This document shows positions 1 to 6,367 of a stretch of 6,615 nt of DNA, one piece after another; position 1 is the stretch's first letter; each line of letters opens with the position of its first letter. The notes under the pieces were generated by a model, which was not told the DNA's origin, made no database searches, and worked only from the letters and a program-made list of their open reading frames with translations. This DNA is from Candidatus Luteimonas excrementigallinarum. GTDB taxonomy: Bacteria > Pseudomonadota > Gammaproteobacteria > Xanthomonadales > Xanthomonadaceae. Made by a program: the position numbers and the translations under genes. The stretch lies in the NCBI GenBank assembly GCA_019115725.1, contig DXCY01000142.1, positions 1 through 6,615 of the forward strand. The letters run 5' to 3'.

Positions 1-1
1 C

Positions 2-388
2 GGCACGGTGTTCTTTGAAGCCCTGATCCTTGAAGGCGTGCGCCGGCATGTGCCGGCGGTGGCGATGCGCCTGCTGGAAACCGCCATCGGCCGCCGTGCA
101 AAGCGAATCATGCCCTGGGTACTGCTGGCGCTCTATGCCAGCGGGATCGGCATGGCATGGCGCTACCGGGCCGAGTTGGCCCATCCGTGGGAGAGCAGCT
201 TCGGGCTGCTGCTGACGATCAAGATCGCGCTGGCGCTGGCCGTGTTCGGGCACTTCGTGCTGGCCATGTCGCTGCGCGGCCGGGGGCGCCTGGTAGCGCA
301 GTGGTTCCGCCGTATCCACCTGAGCCTGTTCGTGCACATGGTGGGAATCGTGCTGCTGGCCAAACTGATGTTCCACCTGTCCTGGTGA
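2..388 (+). CDS. CopD-like integral membrane protein, 3' part (5' end outside window)
   Basis: The frame is open from the window edge, so the N-terminus is missing; the GTG at 8 is probably internal. The first residues read G-T-V-F-F-E-A, which fits the end of the W-x-G-G-x-x-F motif that closes the first helix in CopD/DUF2269-like four-helix proteins. Counting from the GTG, three more hydrophobic helices follow at about 36-51, 67-89 and 104-124, with basic loops between them (R29-R33, R90-R102). Histidines at 82, 104, 110 and 123 lie in or next to the last two helices and could bind metal or haem. The protein ends at TGA 386-388. CopD proteins are inner-membrane and associated with copper uptake or resistance, which would fit the copper receptor it converges on. 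The membrane topology is seen; the family name is moderately sure and the substrate is inferred. Confidence 0.6.
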   Translation, partial: GTVFFEALILEGVRRHVPAVAMRLLETAIGRRAKRIMPWVLLALYASGIGMAWRYRAELAHPWESSFGLLLTIKIALALAVFGHFVLAMSLRGRGRLVAQWFRRIHLSLFVHMVGIVLLAKLMFHLSW

Positions 389-394
389 TGCGTG

Positions 395-419
395 CGTCGG
401 GGGCGTAGCCCCGACCTAC
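395..419 (-). repeat. SMAG (GTAG-ended REP) palindrome, copy 1
   Basis: On the minus strand a GTAG tetranucleotide (419-416) is followed by a perfect 7-bp stem: GTCGGGG at 396-402 pairs with CCCCGAC at 409-415 across a 6-nt loop. This is the form of Stenotrophomonas SMAG elements. It begins 6 bases after the stop codon of the CopD-like gene, where such palindromes commonly protect mRNA 3' ends or help termination. The 29 bases at 394-422 are identical to 6430-6458. Confidence 0.85.
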
Positions 420-521
420 GGGTTGGTGATGTGTGTCAGAGCCACAGTCCCGACCTGCGGGCTGGATTTCCGGGCGACGCGGGGTTGGGGGCTTGACCCG
501 TCGTTCCACCGCCACGGCCCG

Positions 522-546
522 GTAGGTCGGGGCTACGCCCCCGACG
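522..546 (+). repeat. SMAG (GTAG-ended REP) palindrome, copy 2
   Basis: GTAG at 522-525 is followed by GTCGGGG (526-532), the loop CTACGC, and CCCCGAC (539-545). The sequence is identical to copies 1 and 3 apart from orientation, with one extra G just outside the GTAG. It lies 11 bases beyond the stop codon of the copper receptor gene, so it would form a hairpin near the 3' end of that mRNA. Confidence 0.85.
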
Positions 547-556
547 CTTCCCGGGA

Positions 557-2707
557 TCAGAACTCCATGTTGAATTTGATCCAGCCGGCCCGGCCCGGTT
601 CGTTGATCCGCACCGGGTCGGCGGGGTAGCCGAAGGCGCTGTTGCCGGCCAGGTTGAGGTGCTCGCTGTAGCTGCGGTCGAAGAGGTTGTCGATGCCGGC
701 CGTCACCCGCACCCGCTCGCTGAAGCGGTAGCCGCCGTTGAGCGAGATCACGCTGAAGCCCGGGCTCGGGCCAATGTCGCGACCAACTACGTTGCCCAGC
801 GATTCGCTCACCCGGTCCTGGCTGGCGACCACGCGCAGCAGGGCGCCGGCGCTCCAGCGGCCGTTGTCCCAGGCCGCGGTCAGGCGCGATTCGAACGGCG
901 TCATCTGCGGCAGTGGCTGGCCGCTATCGGCCAGTTCTCCCCAGGCATAGGCGATGCTGCCGCCCAGCTTCCAGTGACCGCCCGGGCGCCACTCCACCCC
1001 CGCTTCACCACCACGGATGTCGGCATCGGCGTTCATGGCCGTGGTCATGCCGTGGTGCCCGTAATCAAACAGGATGTAATCGGACATGCGTCCGGCATAG
1101 ACCGAAAGCCAGGCGTCGATCGATTCGCCCTTCCAGTCCAGGCCCAGGTCCAGCTGGGTGGTGCGCTCCGGATCGACCCCGGCAAACGCATTGGTGGCGC
1201 CCTCCGGGCCGTGGTCGGGCGAGAACAGCTCCCAGTAGTCCGGCATGCGCGCGGTGTGGCCAAGGCCCGCATACCAGCTGAAGCCGCTGTCGGTGAGCGT
1301 CTGCTCGTAGCGCACGAAGGCCGAGGGCAGGGTTTCGCTGCGGGTCATGCCCGCGGTCGGGTTGGGCATGGGGTGGCCGGGGTCGTTGCCATGGCCGTGC
1401 CCGCCGCCGCCCGCGTGCATGCGCCGGTCCTCGGCTTTGGCACGGTCGATGCGTGCACCGGCCACCAGCTGGTGCTGGTCATTGATGTGCCAGTGCAATT
1501 CGGCGAAGGCGCCGGCTTGGCGGAAGCGGGCGTCCACGTTCCAGGGCGCGGCCAGATAGGCGCCGCGGCCCATGCCGCTGCGTTGGGAGTGACGGCTGGC
1601 ACGCCCGTCCACACCGCCGGTCAGGTTCCAGTGCTCACCGCTCCAGGTCAGCGCCGCGCGACCGCCCGCGGTGCGGTGGGCCACGTTGCTGGCCATCGGC
1701 ATCGGCATCGCGCCGTCCGGATCGGGATCGCGCAGCGTGTAGTTGTCCATCACGTGGTCGATGGCGTTGTAGTACAGGTTGGCTTCGATCCCGTTGAGCG
1801 TGCCCGGCAGGTTGCTCCTCTCAAAGCGCAGCCCATAGCTGGTGCGGTCGAACACCGAGCCGTCCATGCCGCGACCCGCATAGCGGGCTTCACCATCGCC
1901 ACGACCGGCGCTGGCCTCGATCACGGTATCGGCATTGGGGGTCCAGCCGATCGCGGCGTCGGCGTTCCACTTGGTCCAGCCCGAATGCACGCGCTGGCCG
2001 TCGCCGTCCTCGTAATCGTCGGCGTCGGAGCGGTTGGCGGTCACCCGGCCGTAGAAGGCTTCGTTGCCGGCGGCGAAGTCCAGCACCTGGTCGTTGCGGC
2101 CGTGGCTGCCGGCCAGCAGGCTGCCCTGGGCCTGGATGCCGGGCTCGGGGAAGTACGGAATGTCGCGCTCGAAGCGGACCGTGCCCGCCGCCGCACCGCC
2201 CCCCCACAGCACCGTCTGCGGCCCCTTGATGACGGTCAGCCCGTCCCAGGTTTCCGGGGAGATATAGGACATGGCGTTGTCCATGCGCGACGGGCAGGCA
2301 CCCGCCAGGGCGCCGTCGCCGGCCAGCAGGTTCAGGCGCGAGCCGAACATGCCGCGCAGCACCGGATCGCCATTGGTGCCGCCACCGCGCATCACCCCGA
2401 AGCCGGGGATGGTCTTGAGGTAGTCGGCACCGTCGCTGGCGGGCACCGGCTGGCGCGGCTGGCGGGGATCGGTGACAAAGGTCAGCGCGGCGCTGGGGGC
2501 AACGCCGGTCACCACCATCGCGTCGAAGTCGACCACCTGGGTGGGGTCGTCCGCGACCGCAGCGGTCGCGATCGGAGTGGAGGGCAGGGCTTCTTCGACC
2601 AGATCGTTGGCAGCGCCTGCCGCGGCCGGAGCGGCGAGCAGCAGGGCGGCCGAAACGGCCAGGGACAGGCAGGACGGACTCACCGTCGCGGGGTACGGGA
2701 AAGACAT
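557..2707 (-). CDS. oprC: TonB-dependent copper receptor, OprC/NosA type
   Basis: A 716-residue outer-membrane receptor predicted to import copper using TonB energy. Residues 1-32 look like a signal peptide (hydrophobic 14-31, likely cut after an A-x-A near 30-32), but unusually there is no Lys or Arg before the core. The plug spans about 60-185 and contains V-V-D-F-D-A-M-V-V-T-G (58-68, TonB-box-like), T-N-G-D-P-V-L-R-G-M-F-G-S-R (111-124) and V-I-K-G-P-Q-T-V-L-W-G (159-169). The barrel follows and ends in F716. The known OprC copper site, CxxxM in the plug plus HxM in the barrel, is matched by C138/M142 and H318/M320. A His/Gly-rich stretch (431-445) and an M-P-M-P-M run (334-338) look like extra metal-binding loops. 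GGAG (2717-2714), six bases before the ATG, supports the start. It lies 69 bases behind the DUF2946 gene, probably in one operon. NosA of P. stutzeri, a close OprC homologue, links this family to denitrification. Confidence 0.93.
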   Translation of the reverse strand: MSFPYPATVSPSCLSLAVSAALLLAAPAAAGAANDLVEEALPSTPIATAAVADDPTQVVDFDAMVVTGVAPSAALTFVTDPRQPRQPVPASDGADYLKTIPGFGVMRGGGTNGDPVLRGMFGSRLNLLAGDGALAGACPSRMDNAMSYISPETWDGLTVIKGPQTVLWGGGAAAGTVRFERDIPYFPEPGIQAQGSLLAGSHGRNDQVLDFAAGNEAFYGRVTANRSDADDYEDGDGQRVHSGWTKWNADAAIGWTPNADTVIEASAGRGDGEARYAGRGMDGSVFDRTSYGLRFERSNLPGTLNGIEANLYYNAIDHVMDNYTLRDPDPDGAMPMPMASNVAHRTAGGRAALTWSGEHWNLTGGVDGRASRHSQRSGMGRGAYLAAPWNVDARFRQAGAFAELHWHINDQHQLVAGARIDRAKAEDRRMHAGGGGHGHGNDPGHPMPNPTAGMTRSETLPSAFVRYEQTLTDSGFSWYAGLGHTARMPDYWELFSPDHGPEGATNAFAGVDPERTTQLDLGLDWKGESIDAWLSVYAGRMSDYILFDYGHHGMTTAMNADADIRGGEAGVEWRPGGHWKLGGSIAYAWGELADSGQPLPQMTPFESRLTAAWDNGRWSAGALLRVVASQDRVSESLGNVVGRDIGPSPGFSVISLNGGYRFSERVRVTAGIDNLFDRSYSEHLNLAGNSAFGYPADPVRINEPGRAGWIKFNMEF

Positions 2708-2728
2708 GGCTGGCTCCAGGGCGCAGGG

Positions 2729-2748
2729 GCGCGGCGCGCAGGCCGCGC
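2729..2748 (-). promoter_or_regulatory. Intercistronic G+C hairpin between DUF2946 and oprC genes
   Basis: A perfect 7-bp inverted repeat, GCGCGGC (2729-2735) with GCCGCGC (2742-2748), closes a 6-nt loop. It lies 28 bases after the DUF2946 stop codon and 21 bases before the oprC ATG, and the oprC ribosome-binding site GGAG (2717-2714) lies just beyond it. No T-run follows, so it is not an obvious terminator. It could stabilise the downstream mRNA or adjust the ratio of the two products; that role is inferred. Confidence 0.35.
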
Positions 2749-2776
2749 GGGGAAATCCAAACAGCGATCGTGCGGA

Positions 2777-3208
2777 TCAGACCGCGATCGGCGGCGCCTG
2801 GGAGCCGAGGCCGCGGAAGTTGCGCGGCAGCCGCAGCCGGGTGGTCTGCAGCAGGAGTGGGGAGACGGCCTGCGGGCGCAGTGCCAGCAGGCACAGGAGC
2901 AGCAGCACCAGTGGCAGCGCGGTGGCCAGCACGCAGTAGCCACAGGCTTCGTCCATGACCTGCAACGCCGGGGCCGGGCCGTCGTCGCCATGGTGGGCCG
3001 GCAGTGCGATGGTCTTGAGCCCGACCGCGGTGCACATCTGCACCAGCAGCGGCGGGGCGTCGGGAGCGGCGGCCGCCACGATCCGGCTGGCAGTGGGCAT
3101 CACCACGGCCAGCAGCATTGCCGCCAGGGCGAGCAGGGTCATGCGCCGGAAGCTGGCCGATGAGCGTGCCACGCCCGGATTGTAGGGGTGTTGTGATCTC
3201 AGCGGCAT
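2777..3208 (-). CDS. DUF2946 family small membrane protein
   Basis: A 143-residue protein from the ATG at 3208. A hydrophobic segment at about 24-46 follows a basic R-R pair and resembles a signal anchor. A short periplasmic-looking stretch carries Q-M-C-T-A-V-G-L-K (57-65), H72-H73 and C-G-Y-C (89-92). A second, very hydrophobic helix spans 93-110, and the tail ends R-N-F-R-G-L-G-S-Q-A-P-P. The M-C-T motif, the CxxC-like pair before the last helix and the A-P-P tail are the hallmarks of DUF2946 as I know it. The Cys, Met and His residues suggest metal handling, but no function is established. Genes of this family often sit directly before copper TonB receptors, as here. The start is uncertain: GTG 3259, ATG 3250, ATG 3208 and GTG 3172 are all in frame. 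I chose 3208 because a G-rich stretch (AGGGGG) lies shortly before it and the N-terminus is then a reasonable length. Confidence 0.8.
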   Translation of the reverse strand: MPLRSQHPYNPGVARSSASFRRMTLLALAAMLLAVVMPTASRIVAAAAPDAPPLLVQMCTAVGLKTIALPAHHGDDGPAPALQVMDEACGYCVLATALPLVLLLLCLLALRPQAVSPLLLQTTRLRLPRNFRGLGSQAPPIAV

Positions 3209-3257
3209 CCGGCCCCCTGCGTTGTGCGTGCCGGACCGGCGGTCCGGCATGGCATTC

Positions 3258-3299
3258 ACGTTACCGGGGGCGGGGCGATCGGCCCATGACGCAGGTCAA
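3258..3299 (-). promoter_or_regulatory. Candidate CRP/FNR-family operator and promoter for the DUF2946-oprC unit
   Basis: On the minus strand the dyad TTGACCTGCGTCAT (3299-3286) has the TTGAC-N4-GTCA layout of a CRP/FNR-superfamily site. A -10-like TAACGT at 3263-3258 keeps the T, A and final T of the consensus. It sits exactly where a class II promoter would have it, for a start near 3251 with the dyad at -41.5. This dyad overlaps a second one, GCAGG-N5-CCTGC (3291-3305). The spacing is seen; binding and regulator identity are inferred. Confidence 0.45.
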
Positions 3300-3342
3300 C
3301 CCTGCGCACTTTTCTGTGCGTCAGGCCGCGCGTGGCTCGCTT

Positions 3343-4452
3343 CTACTCCGGCAGGGGCTGCCAGCGACCGGTGGCGAGGGTGCGGCGCATGGCGTCGGCG
3401 GCCGGGGTCGGGTCCAAACCATTGCGGGCCAGCCAGTCGGGGCAGTACAGGGTCTGGTCGTAGCGCTCACCCGGATCGCACAGCAGGGTCACGATGCTGC
3501 CCTGCTGGCCCTGTTCGCGCATGCGGCAGGCCAGTTCCAGGCAGGCCACCAGGTTGGTGCCGGAGGAACCGCCGTAAGCCCGGCCCAGGTGCTCCTTGAG
3601 CAGCTGCATGGCCGCGATCGAGGCCGCGTCCGGCACCTCGATCACTTCATCCACGGTTTCGAATACCCAGCCCGGCTCCACCTGCGGCCGGCCGATGCCC
3701 TCGATCACCGTCGGCCGGCTGCAGCGGTCGCTGCGGTCGCGACTGCGCCAGGCGTGCACGAACGCGCTGCCGGCTGGCTCGGCCACGCATAGCTGCGTGG
3801 CCAGGGCGCGGTAGCGCAGGTAGCGGCCGATGGTGGCCGAAGTGCCGCCGGTGCCCACGCCGCACACGATCCAGGCCGGTTCCGGATGCGGCTCGGCGGC
3901 CAGCTGGCTGATGATCGATTCGGCGATGTTGTTGTTGCCACGCCAGTCGGTGGCGGTTACCGCCAGGCCGAACTGGTCCAGATGGCAGGCGCCGTTGGCG
4001 GCGTGCCAGGCAGCGCGCTCATAGACCTGGGAAGGATCGTCGACCAGGTCGCAATGCCCGCCGAGCGCCTGCACGTCGGCAATCTTGCGCGGTGCGGTGG
4101 CAGCGGGCATCACCGCGGTGAACGGCAGGCCCAGCAGGCGCGCGAACCAGGCCTCGGAGATCGCCGTGCTGCCCGAAGAGGCATCCACCACCGGCTGGCC
4201 CGGGCGCAAGCGGCCGTTGCACAGCGCGTACAGGTACAGCGAGCGGGCGAGGCGGTGCTTGAGGCTGCCGGTGGGATGGGCGGCCTCGTCCTTGAAATAG
4301 AACTCGATGCCGGGGAAGCCTTCGAAGGCCAGCCGCAGCAGGTGGGTATCGGCCGAACGTGCCGCTTCCTGGCGCAGCAGCTTCAGTGCTTCGCGGGTCC
4401 AGTCACGGTGGCTGGTGGCGTCGTCAGGGGGAAGGGAAATCTGCGTATCCAT
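3343..4452 (-). CDS. PLP-dependent cysteine synthase / cysteine desulfhydrase-like enzyme
   Basis: A 369-residue cytosolic fold-type II PLP enzyme. K65 in T-G-S-L-K-H-R (61-67) is the expected Schiff-base lysine. S-S-G-S-T-A (92-97) matches the substrate/cofactor loop of cysteine synthases. G-V-G-T-G-G-T-S-A-T-I-G-R-Y (198-211) is the PLP-phosphate loop, and G-S-S-G-T-N (295-300) is a second glycine-rich cofactor loop. D-W-R-G-N-N-N-I-A-E-S-I (169-180) and the H-P-T-G-S-L-K-H-R-L-A-R context resemble, from memory, the mycobacterial desulfhydrase Cds1, which converts cysteine to H2S, pyruvate and ammonia. A synthase or another beta-elimination role remains possible. I prefer the ATG at 4452 over an upstream in-frame TTG at 4491, which would overlap the previous gene. 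It starts 31 bases after the SirB2-family stop codon, so cotranscription with nnrS is likely. Sure of the fold, moderate on the reaction. Confidence 0.82.
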   Translation of the reverse strand: MDTQISLPPDDATSHRDWTREALKLLRQEAARSADTHLLRLAFEGFPGIEFYFKDEAAHPTGSLKHRLARSLYLYALCNGRLRPGQPVVDASSGSTAISEAWFARLLGLPFTAVMPAATAPRKIADVQALGGHCDLVDDPSQVYERAAWHAANGACHLDQFGLAVTATDWRGNNNIAESIISQLAAEPHPEPAWIVCGVGTGGTSATIGRYLRYRALATQLCVAEPAGSAFVHAWRSRDRSDRCSRPTVIEGIGRPQVEPGWVFETVDEVIEVPDAASIAAMQLLKEHLGRAYGGSSGTNLVACLELACRMREQGQQGSIVTLLCDPGERYDQTLYCPDWLARNGLDPTPAADAMRRTLATGRWQPLPE

Positions 4453-4483
4453 GTGCCTACAGGATACGCCGGATGGCTCCGGG

Positions 4484-4885
4484 TCACCCAAGCAGGCCGT
4501 AGAACAGGCCCAGCGGATGGTGCGCGCGGGCGATGCTGTAGATCATGCCGAACGTGGCCAACGCGGCCACGTAGCACACCGCCCGCCCGGCCCGACTGCG
4601 GGCACGGCGCATGGCAAACACGCCCAGCACCACGTACGCCACCAGCAGCGCCAGTTTCGCGGTCAGCCAGCCGTTGGCGTACAGGCCGCTGGGCAGGATG
4701 GTCAGCAGCATCAGCGCGGCGGTCAGCAGCGCGGTATCGATGGCGTAGCTGGCCCAGCGCACCGGTGCCCAGCGTGGCCAGCGCATGCCGGCCAGTGCAC
4801 CGGCTCCGCGCAGGGCGAACAGTGCGCCGCTGAGCAGGGCCAGGCCGATGTGGGCGTGCTTGATCTGTGGATAGAACTCGATCAT
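4484..4885 (-). CDS. SirB2-family integral membrane protein
   Basis: A 133-residue protein that is nearly all membrane, with four predicted helices at about 9-27, 50-66, 74-92 and 102-119. The N-terminus (F-Y-P-Q-I-K-H-x-H-I-G-L-A-L-L-S-G), R26 at the end of helix 1, D50 opening helix 2, and the N-G-W-L-T-A-K-L stretch (71-78) are typical of the SirB family (Pfam SirB). The name comes from Salmonella regulation work, but the biochemical function is unknown. H10, H12 and H122-H123 are candidate ligand residues. It begins 49 bases after the nnrS stop codon and is followed 31 bases later by the PLP enzyme, so it is probably in the same operon. I see no strong ribosome-binding site before ATG 4885; the start rests on the conserved N-terminal pattern. 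Confidence 0.85.
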   Translation of the reverse strand: MIEFYPQIKHAHIGLALLSGALFALRGAGALAGMRWPRWAPVRWASYAIDTALLTAALMLLTILPSGLYANGWLTAKLALLVAYVVLGVFAMRRARSRAGRAVCYVAALATFGMIYSIARAHHPLGLFYGLLG

Positions 4886-4934
4886 CAGGAGGTTCCAGCG
4901 GAAGCAATGGAAGAGGCGGCAGGGAGGTGCGGCG

Positions 4935-6155
4935 TCAGCCGGGGCGGCCGTCGGCGCGCGGACTGAGGTAGATGCGTCCGATCCGCGCCACCCACGGCAG
5001 GAAAGCCACCAGCCAGCCCAGCGCCGCCGCGGCCTGCCAGGCCGGTGTATCCGGCAGCACCTCCGCGGCTACCCGCATCAGCGCCACCACCTGGATCGCA
5101 ACGAAGGCGAACGAGGCCACCTTCGGCATGAACAGCCCCTGCCCGGAGTGCCCCTGGGTGACCCGGGTGACCATGGCCACCAGCACGCTGCCAAAGAAGC
5201 CCACGAACAGCGCATGCGCCGGTCCGCGGCCCAGCCAGTACACCCCGGTGAGCAGGTAGGAAATGCTTTGCCCCGTGTACAGGGCGAAGGTGAGCGGCAG
5301 CCAGGCCAGGCCGATGAACAACACCGTCAGCAGCCCCGGCTTGTGACCGCGCGGCCACCAGCGCCACAGCATGTAGCCGGTCAGCGCCAGCAACGGCACA
5401 TCCACCAGCCACAGCAGGCCGTAGAGGTGAAACAGCTCAAGCACCAGATGCCCCAGGCACAGCGGCCACAGCGCCGCCAGCAGCCACATCGGCCGCCAGG
5501 CGCGATAGCCCGGCACCACGTTGGCGGCGAAGAAGGGGAACATGCGGTGGGCCACCGTCACATACACCGGCAGCAGCAGGCCGAAGCTGCCAACCTTGAT
5601 GCTCACGAACGCCCAGAACGGCGACGCGCCCAGCACGTGCGCCAGCCACGCCACCAGCCCGAGGAAGCCCAGGCACAGCGCCGCAAAACACGAGCGCGCA
5701 TGCCAGGTGGTGCCCTGCTCACGCCACAGCAGCGGCCCCAACGTGGCCAGTCCAGCCAGCCAGCCGGCCATGGTCATGAACAGCCCGACCACCAGCCCCG
5801 CATCCCAGCCGATCGCCCCCAGCAGCGTCGCAATCTGCCCGCCGAACAGCCCCACGCCCACCGGCGCATAGCGCCAGCGCTCGAACTCCGGCTGGCCCAT
5901 CCACTTGGGGAAGGTGGTGAGGAGGAAGCCGAAGAAGAAACTCGGCAGCATCTGGTACTGCATCACGAACGCGTGCAGCCAGCCCGCATAGGTCAGCGGC
6001 TGGTGCATTTCGGCCACCGGCCAGCGCAGCGCCCCCAGCCATGCCGCCCACCAGACCATGGCCAGCAGCAGATTGGCAGCGCCGATGAAAAACATGAGCC
6101 GGTGCGGGGCATCGCCCAGCCGGCGCGGTGACAGGGAGCGGGCTTGAGTGTGCAT
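4935..6155 (-). CDS. nnrS: NnrS, haem- and copper-containing membrane protein of nitric-oxide response
   Basis: A 406-residue inner-membrane protein with about twelve hydrophobic helices between residues 20 and 392. Family hallmarks are A-P-H-R-L-M-F-F-I-G-A (16-26), W-L-H-A-F-V-M-Q-Y (59-67) followed by F-F-F-G-F-L-L-T-T-F-P-K-W (73-85), V-A-H-R-M-F-P-F-F (201-209), and H-A-L-F-V-G-F-F-G-S-V-L-V-A-M-V-T-R-V-T-Q-G-H-S-G (314-338). Histidines 18, 61, 203, 314 and 336 are the best candidates for haem or copper ligands. NnrS purified from Rhodobacter contains haem and copper, and the family gives tolerance to NO and nitrosative stress; its exact chemistry is unresolved. The length is normal. ATG 6155 is favoured because the residues before A-P-H-R match other members, yet no ribosome-binding site precedes it and the predicted transcription start falls at the ATG. 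It heads the run nnrS, SirB2-like, PLP enzyme. Confidence 0.95.
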   Translation of the reverse strand: MHTQARSLSPRRLGDAPHRLMFFIGAANLLLAMVWWAAWLGALRWPVAEMHQPLTYAGWLHAFVMQYQMLPSFFFGFLLTTFPKWMGQPEFERWRYAPVGVGLFGGQIATLLGAIGWDAGLVVGLFMTMAGWLAGLATLGPLLWREQGTTWHARSCFAALCLGFLGLVAWLAHVLGASPFWAFVSIKVGSFGLLLPVYVTVAHRMFPFFAANVVPGYRAWRPMWLLAALWPLCLGHLVLELFHLYGLLWLVDVPLLALTGYMLWRWWPRGHKPGLLTVLFIGLAWLPLTFALYTGQSISYLLTGVYWLGRGPAHALFVGFFGSVLVAMVTRVTQGHSGQGLFMPKVASFAFVAIQVVALMRVAAEVLPDTPAWQAAAALGWLVAFLPWVARIGRIYLSPRADGRPG

Positions 6156-6162
6156 GGCGGCC

Positions 6163-6204
6163 AGTATGGGCGCGGGCGACGGCCTGGGCCTTGACCCAGG
6201 TCAG
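6163..6204 (-). promoter_or_regulatory. Candidate CRP/FNR-family operator and promoter of nnrS
   Basis: The dyad reads CTGACCTGGGTCAA on the minus strand (6204-6191), with TGAC and GTCA half-sites four bases apart. The -10-like CATACT is at 6168-6163. With the dyad centred at -41.5, transcription would start at 6156 or 6155 and the -10 would occupy -12 to -7, as observed. No -35 box is evident, as expected for a class II activated promoter. NnrS genes are commonly controlled by NO- or oxygen-sensing CRP/FNR relatives. The regulator here is not identified. Confidence 0.55.
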
Positions 6205-6265
6205 ATGCGGGCGCTGGAGGTTCTTTTCCCGATCAAGGGGAAGTGGGTGTTGATGTGCCGCGGGG

Positions 6266-6367
6266 GCGCCGGACAGGGGTGCCCTTCAGGCTCCATGTCC
6301 CCCGGCGTCGGCCTGCGGCCGCCACCTCCTCCTTTACTTACGCCTGAAGGGCACCCCCGCCCGGCGC
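6266..6367 (-). ncRNA. Long-stem hairpin element, copy A (conserved 50-nt loop), unrecognised
   Basis: A perfect 16-bp stem, GGGGTGCCCTTCAGGC (6276-6291) with its complement at 6342-6357, is extended outward by a 7-bp stem (6266-6272 with 6361-6367) across a small internal loop. It encloses exactly 50 nt. Read on the minus strand the loop begins GTAAGTAAAGGAGGAGG, then has an inner hairpin centred on GGCC-GCA-GGCC, and ends CGGGGGACATGGA. Copy B at 6499-6606 shares this plan. No terminator T-run and no clear promoter were found. Listed as an RNA because stem covariation with copy B suggests a selected fold; a folded-DNA element is equally possible. It lies 62-163 bases upstream of the nnrS operator. 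Confidence 0.5.

Larger units (their letters stand above)
389..556. terminator. Convergent intergenic region with two inverted SMAG hairpins
   Basis: This 168-bp gap lies between two converging stop codons, TGA at 386-388 (+) and TGA at 559-557 (-). Each gene is followed within about 10 bases by its own G+C-rich SMAG stem-loop. The two copies are inverted, with their GTAG ends facing each other across about 100 bases, so together they could also pair as one long hairpin. The middle (about 443-460) contains a degraded resemblance, CCCGACCTGCGGG. There is no T-run, so classical intrinsic termination is not shown; a role as a bidirectional 3'-end structure is inferred. I see no gene here. Confidence 0.45.

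Noticed and set aside
659..3163. 834-codon open frame on the plus strand, antisense to the copper receptor and DUF2946 genes
   Set aside because: It mirrors two well-supported genes, has a low-complexity Gly/Ala/His/Arg/Val composition and no recognisable domain. Long antisense frames are expected at this G+C content.
3305..3320. Hairpin CGCAC-TTTTCT-GTGCG after the PLP gene as an intrinsic terminator
   Set aside because: The stem is only 5 bp and no T-run follows in the transcribed direction, so it is too weak to call.
3209..3342. CueR- or CopR-type copper operator before the DUF2946-oprC unit
   Set aside because: I looked for a long-spacer promoter with a MerR-type dyad and for a direct-repeat copper box and saw neither; the only clear dyads are TTGAC-N4-GTCA and GCAGG-N5-CCTGC.
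4453..4491. TTG start at 4491 giving the PLP enzyme 13 extra residues
   Set aside because: TTG is a poor start, it would overlap the end of the SirB2-like gene, and the added residues (G-D-P-E-P-S-G-V) look non-conserved. ATG 4452 is simpler.
5148..6131. 327-codon open frame on the plus strand, antisense to nnrS
   Set aside because: It is rich in Gln, His, Arg and Pro, the expected shadow of Leu/Ala/Trp-rich membrane-protein codons, and has no domain signature.
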